Shown: piece after piece, positions 19,502-29,900 of the stretch
Numbering within the stretch: position 1 is the stretch's first letter
How the letters are laid out: each line of letters opens with the position of its first letter
Source: Knoellia subterranea KCTC 19937
Lineage (GTDB): Bacteria; Actinomycetota; Actinomycetes; Actinomycetales; Dermatophilaceae
Direction of reading: 5' to 3'
Assembly: GCF_000768685.1 (NCBI RefSeq)
Contig: NZ_AVPK01000007.1
Span: 124,001-188,000 of the forward strand
DNA: 64,000 nt
Made by a program: the position numbers and the translations under genes
The notes under the pieces: generated by a model
The model's input: only the letters and a program-made list of their open reading frames with translations
What the model was told of the DNA's origin: nothing
The model's database searches: none

Positions 19502-22500
19502 ATGACTGAGTCATCGGTCCACCCCCGATCGACCACACTGGACAGCATCGTCAGGGCTTTCGCCGAGCTTGACGACCGACCCGACGGGGCGGTGGTCGTC
19601 AGCCGCTACTTCCGTCACGTGCCCGAGGAGGAGCTCAGCGCGCGACCTGCGCAGACCCTCGCCGGCTCGGTGAAGTCCCACCTCGATCTCGCACAGCAGC
19701 GCGTGCCGGGCACGGCCGCCGTCCGGGTCTTCAACCCCACGACGGAGTCCGATGGTTGGTCGAGCGCCCGCTCCGTCATCCAGATCGTCACCGACGACAT
19801 GCCCTTCCTCGTCGACTCGGTCACCTCTGCCCTGGTCGAGCGCGACATCGACATCCACCTCGTCGTCCACCCGCAGCTCCGGGTGCGCCGCGATGCATCG
19901 GGCGCGCTGCTCGAGACCTGCGACGAGGACTGTGTCGCCCCGGCCGACGGCGCGGACGGCGTCATCGCCGAGTCCTGGATCCTGCTCACCATCGACCGTG
20001 AGAGCGACGAGGCCGGTCGTGAGGAGCTCCAGGCCATCCTCGAGAACGTCCTCGTCGACGTGCGCGAGGCCGTCGCCGACTGGCCGGCCATGCGCACCCG
20101 CTGCCTCGTCATCGCCGCCGAACTCGAGGGCGCGCCCCCGGTGGGCGTGCCGGCCGAAGAGGTCAGCCAGGCCGTGGCCTTCCTGCGCTGGATGGCCGAC
20201 AACCACTTCACCTTCCTCGGCTACCGCGAGTACTCCCTCGAGGAGACCCCCGACGGCGACGTCATCCGACCGCTGCCCGGCTCCGGTCTCGGCATGCTCC
20301 AGCAGGACCCGCCCGCCGACAAGCCCCTCGTGCCGCTATCGCCCGAGTCGAGCCGCAAGGCTCGCGAGCAGGGAGTCCTCGTCCTCACCAAGGCGAACTC
20401 GCGCTCCACGGTGCACCGTCCGGCATACCTCGACTATGTCGGCGTGCGCACGTACTCTCCGGACGGGCAGACGCTCGGTGAGAAGCGCTTCCTCGGCCTC
20501 TACGCCTCGACCGCCTACACCGAGTCCGTCCTCCGGCTCCCCGTCGTCGCCGAGAAGGTCGCCGCCGTCGTGGAACGCTCCGGCCTGGCCGCCGACTCCC
20601 ACACGGGCAAGGACCTCATCGAGGTCCTCGAGACCTACCCCCGCGACGAGCTCATCCAGGCCTCCCCGGACCAGCTCTTCGAGACGGCCATGGCGGTGGC
20701 CCAGCTCCAGGAGCGGCGGCGCACCAAGCTCTTCCTGCGCGAGGACGACTTCGGCCGTTTCGTGTCGTGTCAGGTCTACATCCCGCGCGACCGCTACAAC
20801 ACCGGCGTGCGCACCCGCATGGCCGCGATCCTCAAGGACGCGTTCGGTGGCGAGAGCGTGGAGTTCACGGCACGGGTGAGTGAGCGAGCGCTGTCCAGAC
20901 TGCAATTCGTCGTCCGCATGCCTGCGGGCGAGCACATCCGGTCGCTCGACGAGGAGCAGCGTGCCGACCTCGAGCGCCGCCTCGTCGAGGTCTCCCGCAA
21001 CTGGGCCGACCGTCTCGGCGACGGCCTGCGCGACCGGCTCGGCGAGGTCGAGGGTGACCGCCTCTTCGACCGTTTCGGACGGGGTTTCCCCACGGCCTAC
21101 GAGGAGACTTTTGCCGTCGTCCAGGGCGTGGCCGACCTCCACCACCTCGACCGGCTCGGCGACGACCGACGCACGAGTGTCGCGCTCTACCGGCCCACCG
21201 ACTCTCCCGAGAACCTCCGCCGCTTCAAGCTCTTCCGCATCGATCCGCTGTCGCTGACCGACATCCTCCCGATCTTCACGGACATGGGTGTCGAGGTCGT
21301 CGACGAGCAGCCCTACGAGGTCACCCGGACCGACGGTTCCGAGCTCCACGTCTACGACTTCGGACTGCGCGTCAACGACCCCGAGGTGTGGTCCGGCGTG
21401 ACCCACGAGCGGCTGCGTGACCTCTTCGAGAGCGCCGTCCTCGCGGTCTGGGACGGCAGCGCCGAGTCCGACGGCTTCAACCAACTCGTCCTCGCCGCGC
21501 GCCTCACCTGGCGGCAGGTCGTCATCTTGCGCACCGTCGCCAAGTACCTCCGCCAGACGCAGGCGACGTTCAGCCAGTCCTACTTCGAGGACGCCCTCGT
21601 CTCGAACCCGGGCATCGCCACCGACCTCGTCGCGTTCTTCGAGGCACGCTTCGACCCGGACGCCTTCTCCGGCACCGCCGGGCCCCAGCGCGACGCAGCC
21701 CAGGCCGAGATCGCCGAGCGCATCACCAGCGCCCTCGACGACGTGAGTTCGCTCGACGAGGACCGGATCATCCGTGCCTTCCTCGCCGTCATGCAGGCGA
21801 CGCTGCGCACCAACTTCTTCCAGACGGTCGCCGCCGGCGCCGAGACCGATGTCGACCAGGACGGTGTGGCGGACAGCAAGCCCTACGTCTCACTCAAGCT
21901 CAACCCCAAGGCGATACCCGACCTCCCGGCCCCGCGGCCGGCATACGAAATCTGGGTCTACAGCCCCCAGGTCGAGGGTGTGCACCTGCGGTTCGGCTCC
22001 GTCGCCCGCGGCGGGCTGCGTTGGAGCGACCGGCGCGAGGACTTCCGCACCGAGATCCTCGGACTCGTCAAGGCGCAGATGGTCAAGAACGCCGTCATCG
22101 TGCCGACCGGCTCCAAGGGCGGCTTCTATGCCAAGCAGCTGCCCGACCCGGCCGTGTCGCGCGAGGACTGGCTCGCCGAGGGGCAGTCGGCCTACCGGAC
22201 CTTCATCTCCGGTCTGCTCGACCTCACCGACAACCGCGTCGGCACCGAGATCCAGCCGCCGACCCGCGTCGTTCGGCACGACGAGGACGACCCCTACCTC
22301 GTCGTCGCGGCGGACAAGGGCACGGCGACGTTCTCGGACATCGCCAACGGTGTCGCTCAGTCCTACGGCTTCTGGCTCGACGACGCGTTCGCGTCCGGTG
22401 GCTCGGCCGGCTACGACCACAAGGCCATGGGCATCACCGCCCGCGGCGCGTGGGAGTCGGTGAAGCGGCACTTCCGCGAGATGGGTGTCGACACCCAGAC

Positions 22501-24433
22501 CGAGGACTTCACCGTCGTCGGTGTCGGTGACATGAGTGGTGACGTCTTCGGCAACGGCATGCTGCTGTCGGAGCACATCCGACTGGTGGCCGCCTTTGAC
22601 CACCGGCACGTCTTCGTCGACCCCAATCCCGTTGCGGCACAGTCGTTCCAGGAGCGGAAGCGTCTCTTCGAGCTGCCGCGTTCCTCGTGGGACGACTACG
22701 ACCGGTCGCTCATCTCCGAGGGCGGTGGCGTCTTCGCGCGGTCGCTGAAGTCGATCGCCGTGACGCCGCAGATGCGCGAGGCGCTCGGGCTGCCGGAGGG
22801 CGTTGCGACGATGACGCCCACCGAGCTGATCCACGCGATCGTGCTCGCGCCCGTCGACCTGTTCTGGAACGGCGGCATCGGCACCTACGTCAAGGCGAGC
22901 AGCGAGAGCCACCTCGAGATCGGTGACCGCGCCAATGACGCCATCCGCGTCAACGGTGACGAGCTCCGCGTCCAGGTCGTCGGCGAAGGCGGCAACCTCG
23001 GACTCTCGCAACTGGGCCGCATCGAGGCCGCCCTGTCCGGAGTCCGCGTCAACACTGACGCCATCGACAACAGCGCCGGCGTCGACACCTCCGACCACGA
23101 GGTCAACATCAAGATCCTGCTCGGCGACGTCGTCCGCCGCGGCGACCTCACGGTCGAGGAGCGCAACACCCTCCTCGCGTCGATGACCGACGACGTGGCA
23201 GAGCACGTGCTGCGCGACAACTACGAGCAGAACGTCCTGCTGGGCAACGCCCGCGCGCAGGAGGTGTCCATGGCGCCGGTGCACCAGCGCCTCATGGGCT
23301 GGCTCGAGGAGCGTGGCGAACTCGACCGCGGACTCGAGTTCCTCCCCACCGACGCCGAGATCGAGAAGCGTACGTCCGAGGGGATCGGGCTCAAGTCGCC
23401 CGAGTTCGCCGTCCTCGTCGCCTACGCGAAGCTCGCCCTCAAGAAGGACATCCTCGAGAGCGCGCTGCCCGACGACCCGTACTTCGCGGGAACGCTCGCC
23501 GACTACTTCCCGGCAGCACTGCGCGAGGCGTATGCCGCGGAGCTGGGTGATCACCCCCTGCGCCGCGAGATCGTGACGAACTCCGTCGTGAACTCGATGG
23601 TCAACCGCGGCGGCATCACCTTCGCGTTCCGCGCCCAGGAGGAGGCCGCCGGCAGCCCGGAGCAGGTCGCTCGCGCCTTCATCGTCTGCCGTGAGGTCTT
23701 CGACCTGCGCGGCTACGTCGAGGAGATCGAGGCGCTCGACAACGTCCTGCCCACGTCGGTGCAGACCCAGCTCTACCTCGAGTTCCGCCGCCTGCTCGAC
23801 CGGGCAGTGCGTTGGCTCCTCGCGGCACGGCCCGGGCAGCTCGACATCACCACGGAGGTCGAGCGGTTCGCGCCGGTCGTCGCCGACCTCGGGCCGCGCA
23901 TCCCGGAGCTGCTCCAGGGCGGCGAGCGCGAGCGCGTGACGGCACAGGTCGCGACGTGGGAGGAGGCCGGCGTGCCCGCCGGACTCGCCCAGCGCGCCGC
24001 GTCCCTGCTCGACTCGTACTCGCTCCTCGACGTCGTCGACATCGCCACGGACCTCGACCACACGCCACTCGAGGTGGCCGAGGTCTACTTCCGGATGTCC
24101 GAGCGGTTCAGCATCGACACGATGCTCAACCGGGTCGCCGCGCTGCCGCGTGACGACCGGTGGGACTCGCTGGCTCGCGGTGCCCTGCGCGATGACCTCT
24201 ACGGCGTCCTCGAGGCGTTCACCCGCAGTGCCTTCGAGTTCGAGGAGGACCTCGACGGCGACGGTACGGTCACCGCGGACGAGCGCATCGAGTCGTGGAG
24301 CCGAGCCAACGCGGACGCCATCGAACGCGGCTCCGGCCAGCTCACCGGCATACGGGCTCTCGAGAAGCCCAACAGTGCGGCACTCTCGGTGGGTCTGCGA
24401 GCGCTTCGGTCCATGGTCCGTTCCGGCAAGTGA
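19502..24433 (+). CDS. gdh: NAD-specific glutamate dehydrogenase, large (180 kDa) type
   Basis: 1643 residues, typical of the L-180 class first described in Streptomyces. It converts glutamate to 2-oxoglutarate and ammonia with NAD. The N-terminal 600 residues hold ACT-like regulatory domains; the catalytic core is around 800-1200, with RGGLRWSDRREDFRTEILGL, VKNAVIVPTGSKGGFYAK (substrate lysine), VGVGDMSGDVFGNGML (nucleotide fold) and VGEGGNLGLSQLGRIE. ATG 19502 is chosen over GTG 19418, whose extra N-terminus does not look conserved; AAGGA lies 16 nt upstream, rather far. A TACGCT at about 19424 could be its -10. Confidence 0.95.
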   Translation: MTESSVHPRSTTLDSIVRAFAELDDRPDGAVVVSRYFRHVPEEELSARPAQTLAGSVKSHLDLAQQRVPGTAAVRVFNPTTESDGWSSARSVIQIVTDDMPFLVDSVTSALVERDIDIHLVVHPQLRVRRDASGALLETCDEDCVAPADGADGVIAESWILLTIDRESDEAGREELQAILENVLVDVREAVADWPAMRTRCLVIAAELEGAPPVGVPAEEVSQAVAFLRWMADNHFTFLGYREYSLEETPDGDVIRPLPGSGLGMLQQDPPADKPLVPLSPESSRKAREQGVLVLTKANSRSTVHRPAYLDYVGVRTYSPDGQTLGEKRFLGLYASTAYTESVLRLPVVAEKVAAVVERSGLAADSHTGKDLIEVLETYPRDELIQASPDQLFETAMAVAQLQERRRTKLFLREDDFGRFVSCQVYIPRDRYNTGVRTRMAAILKDAFGGESVEFTARVSERALSRLQFVVRMPAGEHIRSLDEEQRADLERRLVEVSRNWADRLGDGLRDRLGEVEGDRLFDRFGRGFPTAYEETFAVVQGVADLHHLDRLGDDRRTSVALYRPTDSPENLRRFKLFRIDPLSLTDILPIFTDMGVEVVDEQPYEVTRTDGSELHVYDFGLRVNDPEVWSGVTHERLRDLFESAVLAVWDGSAESDGFNQLVLAARLTWRQVVILRTVAKYLRQTQATFSQSYFEDALVSNPGIATDLVAFFEARFDPDAFSGTAGPQRDAAQAEIAERITSALDDVSSLDEDRIIRAFLAVMQATLRTNFFQTVAAGAETDVDQDGVADSKPYVSLKLNPKAIPDLPAPRPAYEIWVYSPQVEGVHLRFGSVARGGLRWSDRREDFRTEILGLVKAQMVKNAVIVPTGSKGGFYAKQLPDPAVSREDWLAEGQSAYRTFISGLLDLTDNRVGTEIQPPTRVVRHDEDDPYLVVAADKGTATFSDIANGVAQSYGFWLDDAFASGGSAGYDHKAMGITARGAWESVKRHFREMGVDTQTEDFTVVGVGDMSGDVFGNGMLLSEHIRLVAAFDHRHVFVDPNPVAAQSFQERKRLFELPRSSWDDYDRSLISEGGGVFARSLKSIAVTPQMREALGLPEGVATMTPTELIHAIVLAPVDLFWNGGIGTYVKASSESHLEIGDRANDAIRVNGDELRVQVVGEGGNLGLSQLGRIEAALSGVRVNTDAIDNSAGVDTSDHEVNIKILLGDVVRRGDLTVEERNTLLASMTDDVAEHVLRDNYEQNVLLGNARAQEVSMAPVHQRLMGWLEERGELDRGLEFLPTDAEIEKRTSEGIGLKSPEFAVLVAYAKLALKKDILESALPDDPYFAGTLADYFPAALREAYAAELGDHPLRREIVTNSVVNSMVNRGGITFAFRAQEEAAGSPEQVARAFIVCREVFDLRGYVEEIEALDNVLPTSVQTQLYLEFRRLLDRAVRWLLAARPGQLDITTEVERFAPVVADLGPRIPELLQGGERERVTAQVATWEEAGVPAGLAQRAASLLDSYSLLDVVDIATDLDHTPLEVAEVYFRMSERFSIDTMLNRVAALPRDDRWDSLARGALRDDLYGVLEAFTRSAFEFEEDLDGDGTVTADERIESWSRANADAIERGSGQLTGIRALEKPNSAALSVGLRALRSMVRSGK

Positions 24434-24446
24434 GGCGGCGACCTTC

Positions 24447-24452
24447 TAGGCT
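24447..24452 (+). promoter_or_regulatory. Leaderless -10 element of pdtaS (TAGGCT)
   Basis: TAGGCT ends 6 nt before GTG 24459, so pdtaS has its own promoter just after gdh and does not depend on gdh read-through. Confidence 0.55.
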
Positions 24453-24458
24453 CGGCGC

Positions 24459-25943
24459 GTGAGCACCCTCGCCGAGTCGCTTCGGACCTCGACAACCCTC
24501 GACGACCACGAGATCGAATGGGTCCACCTCGTCGTCGGTGATTGGCAGCTCATTGCCGACCTGTCCTTCGCCGACCTCGTCCTGTGGGTGCCGTCCGGCC
24601 TCGACGGGTGGCGGGCCGTGGCTCACGTGCGGCCCAACACCGGTCCGATGGTGTTCTACGAAGACGTCGTCGGTCGAACGTCGGGTCGGTGGCGTGACTC
24701 GATCCTCGACGAGGCCTATCGGCACCGTCGGATCGTTGACGCCCGCGAACCCGAGACCCAGGGCGACGTCGCGGTCCGCGAGCAGGCGATTCCCGTCGTC
24801 AACGAGGGGCGCGCGCTCGCCGTCATCACCCGCCACACCAACGTCGTCTCGGGTCGCACGCCGAGCCGGCTCGAGCTCACCTATCGCCACCTGGCCGATG
24901 CGTTGGCGACCATGATCGCGTCGGGGGAGTTCCCGAGCACGTCGGCGCCGACGGGTGCGCGGCGTGGCGCGCCCCGCGTCGGCGATGGCGTCGTCCACCT
25001 CGATATCGAGGGCAAGGTCCTCTATGCCAGCCCCAACGCGATCAGCGCGATCCACCGGCTCGGGCACCGTGGCGACGTCATCGGTGAGGTGCTTGCCACC
25101 GTCGTCACGGAGCTGCTCCAGTCGTCCGGCACTGCTGTCGACGAATCCCTCGCCGTCGTCATCACGGGACGGGCCCCGTGGTGGACCGAGGTGTCGACGC
25201 AGTCCGCGAGCGTGACGCTGCGGGCCATTCCGCTCACGGCGTCCGGTCAGCGCGAGAGTGCGATGCTGCTCCTGCGTGACGTCTCGGAGCTGCGTCGCCG
25301 CGAGCAGGAACTCATCACCAAGGACGCGACGATCCGCGAGATCCATCACCGGGTCAAGAACAACCTCCAGACCGTGGCGGCCCTGCTCCGCCTCCAGTCG
25401 CGGCGCATCCCGGACCCGACCGCGCGCAACGCCCTCGACGAGGCGGTCCGCCGCGTCGGGACGATCGCGCTCGTGCACGAGACGCTCAGCCAGGGCATCG
25501 ACGAAACGGTCGACTTCGACGAGATCGCCCTCCGCGGCCTGCGGGCCGTGGTCGACGTGGCCGTCACGGAGCACCCAGTCGACTCGACGGTCCGCGGCTC
25601 GTTCGGGCGGATGCGGGCCGAGGACGCGACGTCGCTCGCCATGATCGTCTCCGAACTCGTCCAGAACGCCGTCGAGCACGGTCTGGCCTCACGCGGTGGC
25701 TCGATCGCGGTCGAGGTCGAGCGCGCGGAGGTCGAGCCGGGGGTGGATGGCCTCACGGTCACCATCACCGATGACGGGACGGGGCTGCCGGCGGGGTTCC
25801 GGCCGGTGCTCGCGGGTCTCGGCACGCGCATCGTCACCTCGCTCGTCCAGGACCTCCAGGGCCGCATCCGGTGGGAGTCGGCGAGTCCGCAGGGGACTCG
25901 GGTCGAGTTCACGGCGCGCCTGCGCCCCCTCACCTCGCGCTGA
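24459..25943 (+). CDS. pdtaS: PdtaS-type sensor histidine kinase
   Basis: 494 residues, soluble. N-terminal GAF-like domain (about 1-150), PAS domain (about 165-285: GVVHLDIEGKVLYASPNAIS), then a HisKA_2 phospho-acceptor (IREIHHRVKNNLQTVAALLR, H296/H297) and an HATPase (about 380-490: MIVSELVQNAVEHGL, TITDDGTGLPAGF). This matches PdtaS (Rv3220c), which in mycobacteria phosphorylates the antiterminator PdtaR and responds to metal and NO stress. As in M. tuberculosis it lies next to whiB1, here convergent. PdtaR is not in the window. Leaderless GTG start. Confidence 0.9.
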   Translation: MSTLAESLRTSTTLDDHEIEWVHLVVGDWQLIADLSFADLVLWVPSGLDGWRAVAHVRPNTGPMVFYEDVVGRTSGRWRDSILDEAYRHRRIVDAREPETQGDVAVREQAIPVVNEGRALAVITRHTNVVSGRTPSRLELTYRHLADALATMIASGEFPSTSAPTGARRGAPRVGDGVVHLDIEGKVLYASPNAISAIHRLGHRGDVIGEVLATVVTELLQSSGTAVDESLAVVITGRAPWWTEVSTQSASVTLRAIPLTASGQRESAMLLLRDVSELRRREQELITKDATIREIHHRVKNNLQTVAALLRLQSRRIPDPTARNALDEAVRRVGTIALVHETLSQGIDETVDFDEIALRGLRAVVDVAVTEHPVDSTVRGSFGRMRAEDATSLAMIVSELVQNAVEHGLASRGGSIAVEVERAEVEPGVDGLTVTITDDGTGLPAGFRPVLAGLGTRIVTSLVQDLQGRIRWESASPQGTRVEFTARLRPLTSR

Positions 25944-26340
25944 CCACTCCTTGCGCTAGTGGGACATAGGGCGTGCTCGTCAGTTCGACTTCTTGCGCCG
26001 TTGGGACATGAGTGGCAGCGCGGCGTGTGTCTCACGGAGGCAAGAAGTGGGGTGGTGCCGTGTGTTCGTCGGGCGACTTCATGCGCCGTTGGGACATGCG
26101 TGGCAGCGCGGTGTGTGTCTCACGCGGGCAAGAAGTGGGGTGGTGCGTGTCTCACGCGGGCAAGAGGTGGGGCGGTGCTGTGTGTTCGTGGGTCGACTTC
26201 TTGCGCCGTTGGGACATGCGTGGCGACGCGGTGCGTGTCTCACGGGGGCAAGAAGTGGGGTGGTGCGTGTCTCACGGGGGCAAGAAGTGGGGCGGTGCGT
26301 GTCTCACGGGGGCAAGAAGTGGGGCGGGGCAAGAAGTGGA
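25944..26340. repeat. Array of degenerate palindromic repeats between pdtaS and whiB1
   Basis: No gene; this fills the stretch between two convergent genes. Three large units begin at 25986, 26074 and 26194 (each CGACTTCwTGCGCCGTTGGGACA...); the first period is 88 nt, the second 120. The 32-nt difference is an extra copy of a sub-repeat (GTGTCTCACGSGGGCAAGAAG then TGGGGYGGTGC) that appears once, twice and three times in successive units. Each large unit is an inverted repeat: ACTTCTTGC at the left pairs with GCAAGAAGT at the right, with GGGACA/TGTCTC inside. A diverged extra left half starts at 25944. The end is G-rich with a run of eight G at 26342-26349. Open frames here are products of the repeat. 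Confidence 0.8.
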
Positions 26341-26359
26341 AGGGGGGGGAGACACAAGA

Positions 26360-26385
26360 ACGGCCTCGCCGTGAGGCGAGGCCGT
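26360..26385 (-). terminator. Terminator-like hairpin after whiB1
   Basis: ACGGCCTCGCC (26360-26370), loop GTGA, GGCGAGGCCGT (26375-26385): a perfect 11-bp stem with a GNRA loop, 18 nt beyond the whiB1 stop. No U-tract. Confidence 0.65.
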
Positions 26386-26403
26386 CGAGTGTCGTGCTGT
26401 CAG

Positions 26404-26652
26404 TCAGCCTGCGCGGCGAGCGCGGGCGTTGCGACGCTTGAGGGCGCGTCGCTCGTCCTCGGAGAGACCGCCCCAGACACCGGCGTCCTGTCCGGACTCC
26501 AGTGCCCACTTGAGGCAGGTGTCAACGACTTCGCAGCGGCGGCAGACAGCCTTGGCTTCCTCGATCTGCATGATCGCCGGGCCGGTGTTCCCGATGGGGA
26601 AGAACAGCTCGGGATCTTCATCGAGGCAGGCAGCGCGGTCGCGCCAATCCAT
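26404..26652 (-). CDS. whiB1: WhiB1-type iron-sulfur transcription regulator
   Basis: 82 residues: MDWRDRAACLDEDPELFFP, four cluster cysteines C9, C37, C40, C46, the GVWGG turn and a basic tail RRALKRRNARARR. It is close to WhiB1 of M. tuberculosis (84 residues), an NO-sensitive [4Fe-4S] protein that binds the primary sigma factor. AGGAG about 10 nt before ATG 26652 gives a normal ribosome site. It has a long leader (to about 26768) with a strong hairpin. It is convergent with pdtaS across the repeat array. Confidence 0.95.
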   Translation of the reverse strand: MDWRDRAACLDEDPELFFPIGNTGPAIMQIEEAKAVCRRCEVVDTCLKWALESGQDAGVWGGLSEDERRALKRRNARARRAG

Positions 26653-26706
26653 GGGTGGTGCTCCTGTTCCGTGGAGTTCAGTGGTGCTGGCCGCTTACAA
26701 GGGTGA

Positions 26707-26780
26707 GCAAGGACCAACCGGGAGGTTGCGTCCTTGCAAACCGTCGGACGAGACACACAGACGTCCGAACCGCCAGTCTA
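26707..26780 (-). promoter_or_regulatory. whiB1 promoter and leader hairpin
   Basis: On the minus strand TAGACT (26775-26780) is a good -10, giving a leader of about 115 nt. Inside it GCAAGGACCAACC (26707-26719) pairs with GGTTG-c-GTCCTTGC (26724-26737) around a GGGA loop: 13 bp with a single bulge. The -35 is weak, as expected for an activator-dependent promoter. The rest of 26653-26908 shows nothing further that I can name. Confidence 0.5.
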
Positions 26781-26908
26781 GACCCCGCGACCCAATTCCG
26801 CACGGGTTCTGTGGGGTTGATCTGCGGATTCGACGAGGAACGCTGGTGACCTCCCCCACGCCCAACGCCTCGGAGGCCGAACGTGTTCCGTGCCGGCCAC
26901 CGGGAGTC

Positions 26909-29900
26909 TCAGACGCGTGACTGGCCCGGTGCAGGCTCCGCGGTGATGCTGCTGGCGGCAAAGGCCGGTGCGGGGGCGGCCGCGACCGCCCCGCCTATAG
27001 CCACCTGGATCTCCTCTACGCGGCGCCCCGAGACGAGCAGCGCCCGACCCGGAATGGCAAGCAGTCCTCGTGGGGCACGGATCCCGAACGGTTCCCCGTC
27101 GCCCGGGGTGCGAGGGCACAGGGCGATCCCGGACTCGGCCCCGGCCACCGCGTGGATGGGGCCTCGGAAGGCCTGTGCGGCCGCGCCGGGCGTCGTCGTC
27201 AGCACGATGGCGCCACCGTCGCGGTCGACGAGGCCCGCGATCTCGGTGAGGAGCGGCTCGACGGGCGTGCCTTCGAGGCGGTCGGCGTCGTCGACGAGCA
27301 CGACGAGGTCGCGGTGCTCCTGCCTGGCCCGGACCAGGGGGTCGACCTCCCATGGGTCGATCGACAGGAGTGCGCCGCACTGAGCGGCGACTCCTGCCCC
27401 TGGTCGCTCCACGACCACGACCGCCCGGCCGTCTCGCACTGCGGCCCGGCCGATGGTCGCCAGCGCGGTGGACCGGCCCGATCGTGCGGCACCGGTCACG
27501 AGCAGCCGGCGTCCATGAACGACCACATCGATGGCGGCGGTCGTGCCGGAGTCTGCGGACATCCCGATGGGCCACCTCGCATCCCGAGGGGCGCGAGCCA
27601 GGAGCTCGGCGTGGTCGACACCGTCGGGCAGGTCCACGACCTCGATGGGAGTGGTCCACCCCGCGGGGAGGGAGCCGACCTCGTCGAGGGCGTCACGCAG
27701 CGCGAACTGAACCTCCAGCCGATCGCGCAACCTCACGCCGCGACCGGGGGCCGAAGTGGACGGGAGATCGCGCGGTGAGAGCCCGGCATACAGGGCTTCG
27801 GACGGATCGGCGAGGGGCAGGAGGAAGGTCTCGGCGCACAGGCCCGCGAGCCGGCTCGAGAGGGCCGACCGATCGCTCGTCACGACGGCGCGCAGACCAC
27901 TTTCGCCAGCGCGGAGAAGGTCGAGGAGCTGGTCGCGCGCACCGTCGAGGGCGAGATCGTCGTCGGCATCGAGGCGATCCCATCCGTCGACGAGGAGGAG
28001 GACGTCCGGACGATGGGAAGCGTCGCCATCAGTCGCCCGGGAGTGCTCGCGCAGCCGCGCGACGAGCCGGCGAACCCGAGGCAGGTCGTCGGAGCGCACG
28101 ACCGCACCCACCTGGGGGAGTGAGGCGAGGTCGTCGAGCCGGCCGCTGCTGTCGATGACATAGGCATGGACGGTCCGGTCGGCCTGCGCCAGGTGCGACG
28201 CGAGGATGGTCCGCAGAGCGCTCGTGCGACCCGATCGCGGGCCCCCGACGAGCAGCCAGTGACCGTGACCGTCGTGGGCGAACCGATCCTGACGCTGACG
28301 AGCCGGACTGTCCACGAGACCGACGGCCGTGCCATCTCCCGAGCCCCACGCCAGGTGCTCGGGGAGCGGCGGCAACCACGGGCGGTGGGGGCGTTCGTGT
28401 CCCGCTGCCGCGGAGGCGTCCCGGATCGCCCGGACCACGACAGCGAGGTTGGAGTCCGTGCCAACGTCTCCCGTGCCGACCGTTCCCCCTGCACTGCTGT
28501 TGGTGCTCAGCCGGGCCGGCGGAGCGAGCGGGTGCCCGTGGTCGTCGAGCCGCGCGACCGTTGCCGGGCCGGTCGTGCGACCGACACCGACGCGAGCTGC
28601 CTGGAACTCGACGAGTTCGCCATCCCCGCCACGTGCGTATCCACGTCCGGGCAAGGTCGGCGGGATGCGCGCGGCGTCGGCGGCACCGATGACGTCCTGC
28701 GAGTCGGAAGCGTCGCGCATCCGCATCGCGATGCGCAGGTTGACGTTGGTCTGGATGTCGGCCGTGATGGCCCCGGCAGGTCGTTGCGTGGCGAGGACGA
28801 GATGGACCCCGAGCGACCGCCCCACGGCAGCGAGTGAGACGACGCCGTCGATGAAGTCGGGCAGTTCGTCGGCGAGCAGCCGGAACTCGTCGATGACGAT
28901 GACCAAACGCGGGAGCCCACCCGCAAGTCGACGGTGCTCGTCGAAGTCGCGTGCTCCCGATCCCGCCAGGAGACTCTCCCGGCGGGTGATCTCGGCCTCG
29001 AGACTCACGAGCGCGCGCCGGGCCAGACCGTCGTCCAGATTGGTGACGAGGCCGACCGTGTGGGGCAGGTCGCCACATTCGCCGAAGGCCGACCCGCCCT
29101 TGTAGTCGACGAGGACGAAGGTCAGGTCCTGCGGTGAACTCTCGAGGGCCAACGAGGTGACGAGGCTGCGGAGCAATTCGGACTTGCCCGAACCCGTCGT
29201 GCCTCCCACGAGGAGATGTGGTCCGTCGGCGGCGAGGTCGATGGTCCAGTCATCGCCCATGACGCGCCCGAGCGTGGCGAGGGGGCGACCGCTTCCCGCG
29301 CGCCAGTGGTCGGCGAGGAGTGCGGGTTCCACGCCCGCGTCCGGGTCGACCCATGGCAGGAGGTCGAGCAGATCCACGGACGACGGCAGGGATTCGCCCT
29401 CGCCGGTGGCATCAAGGAGGGGCGCGAGCGAGCGGCCGATACGTTCGCCCCACCACCAGCCGACCTGGTCGGGCGTGAACGCCGCGACCGGCGTCGCTCC
29501 GTCGACGTCAAGGCGGGCGCTGTCCCGACCCGCTCCTCCGCTGGTGCCCAGTCCCACGACCGCGCGACACGAGGCGGGCAGGGCAGCGGTGGACGAGGCC
29601 CCGGCGAGCGACCACACGCCGAACCCGCGTCCACGTTCGAGCAGGTCGACGAGTCCGGAGCCGGAATCGATCGCCGCGTCCGGGATGACACACAGAACGC
29701 GCGGCTCACCCGGTCCGGCTGAACGAGCCGAACCGGCCAGCACGCCGCCCGACGTCGTGGCTCGCGACTCGCGGCCCGACACGACGTCGCGCAGGGCCTC
29801 GAGGCACTCGTCGAGGTCGCCGAAGGTCGCCGTGTGCGGAAGCCAGCGCAGCCACGACAGCGCGGACCGACCCTCGTCCCCGGAGGTGCACACGATGAGC

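Noticed and set aside
21890-24061. 723-codon minus-strand frame antisense to gdh
   Set aside because: Mirror-frame artefact of the glutamate dehydrogenase gene; no motif or start signal.
25944-26340. CRISPR array
   Set aside because: Units are contiguous with no unique spacers of constant length, the periods are unequal (88 and 120 nt), and no cas gene is present.
25993-26706. Open frames of 120-237 codons across the repeat array, with repeating WDM-GS and GQEVG-type peptides
   Set aside because: All three plus-strand frames stay open only because the DNA is a GC-rich repeat; no ribosome site or -10, and the frames run into antisense whiB1.
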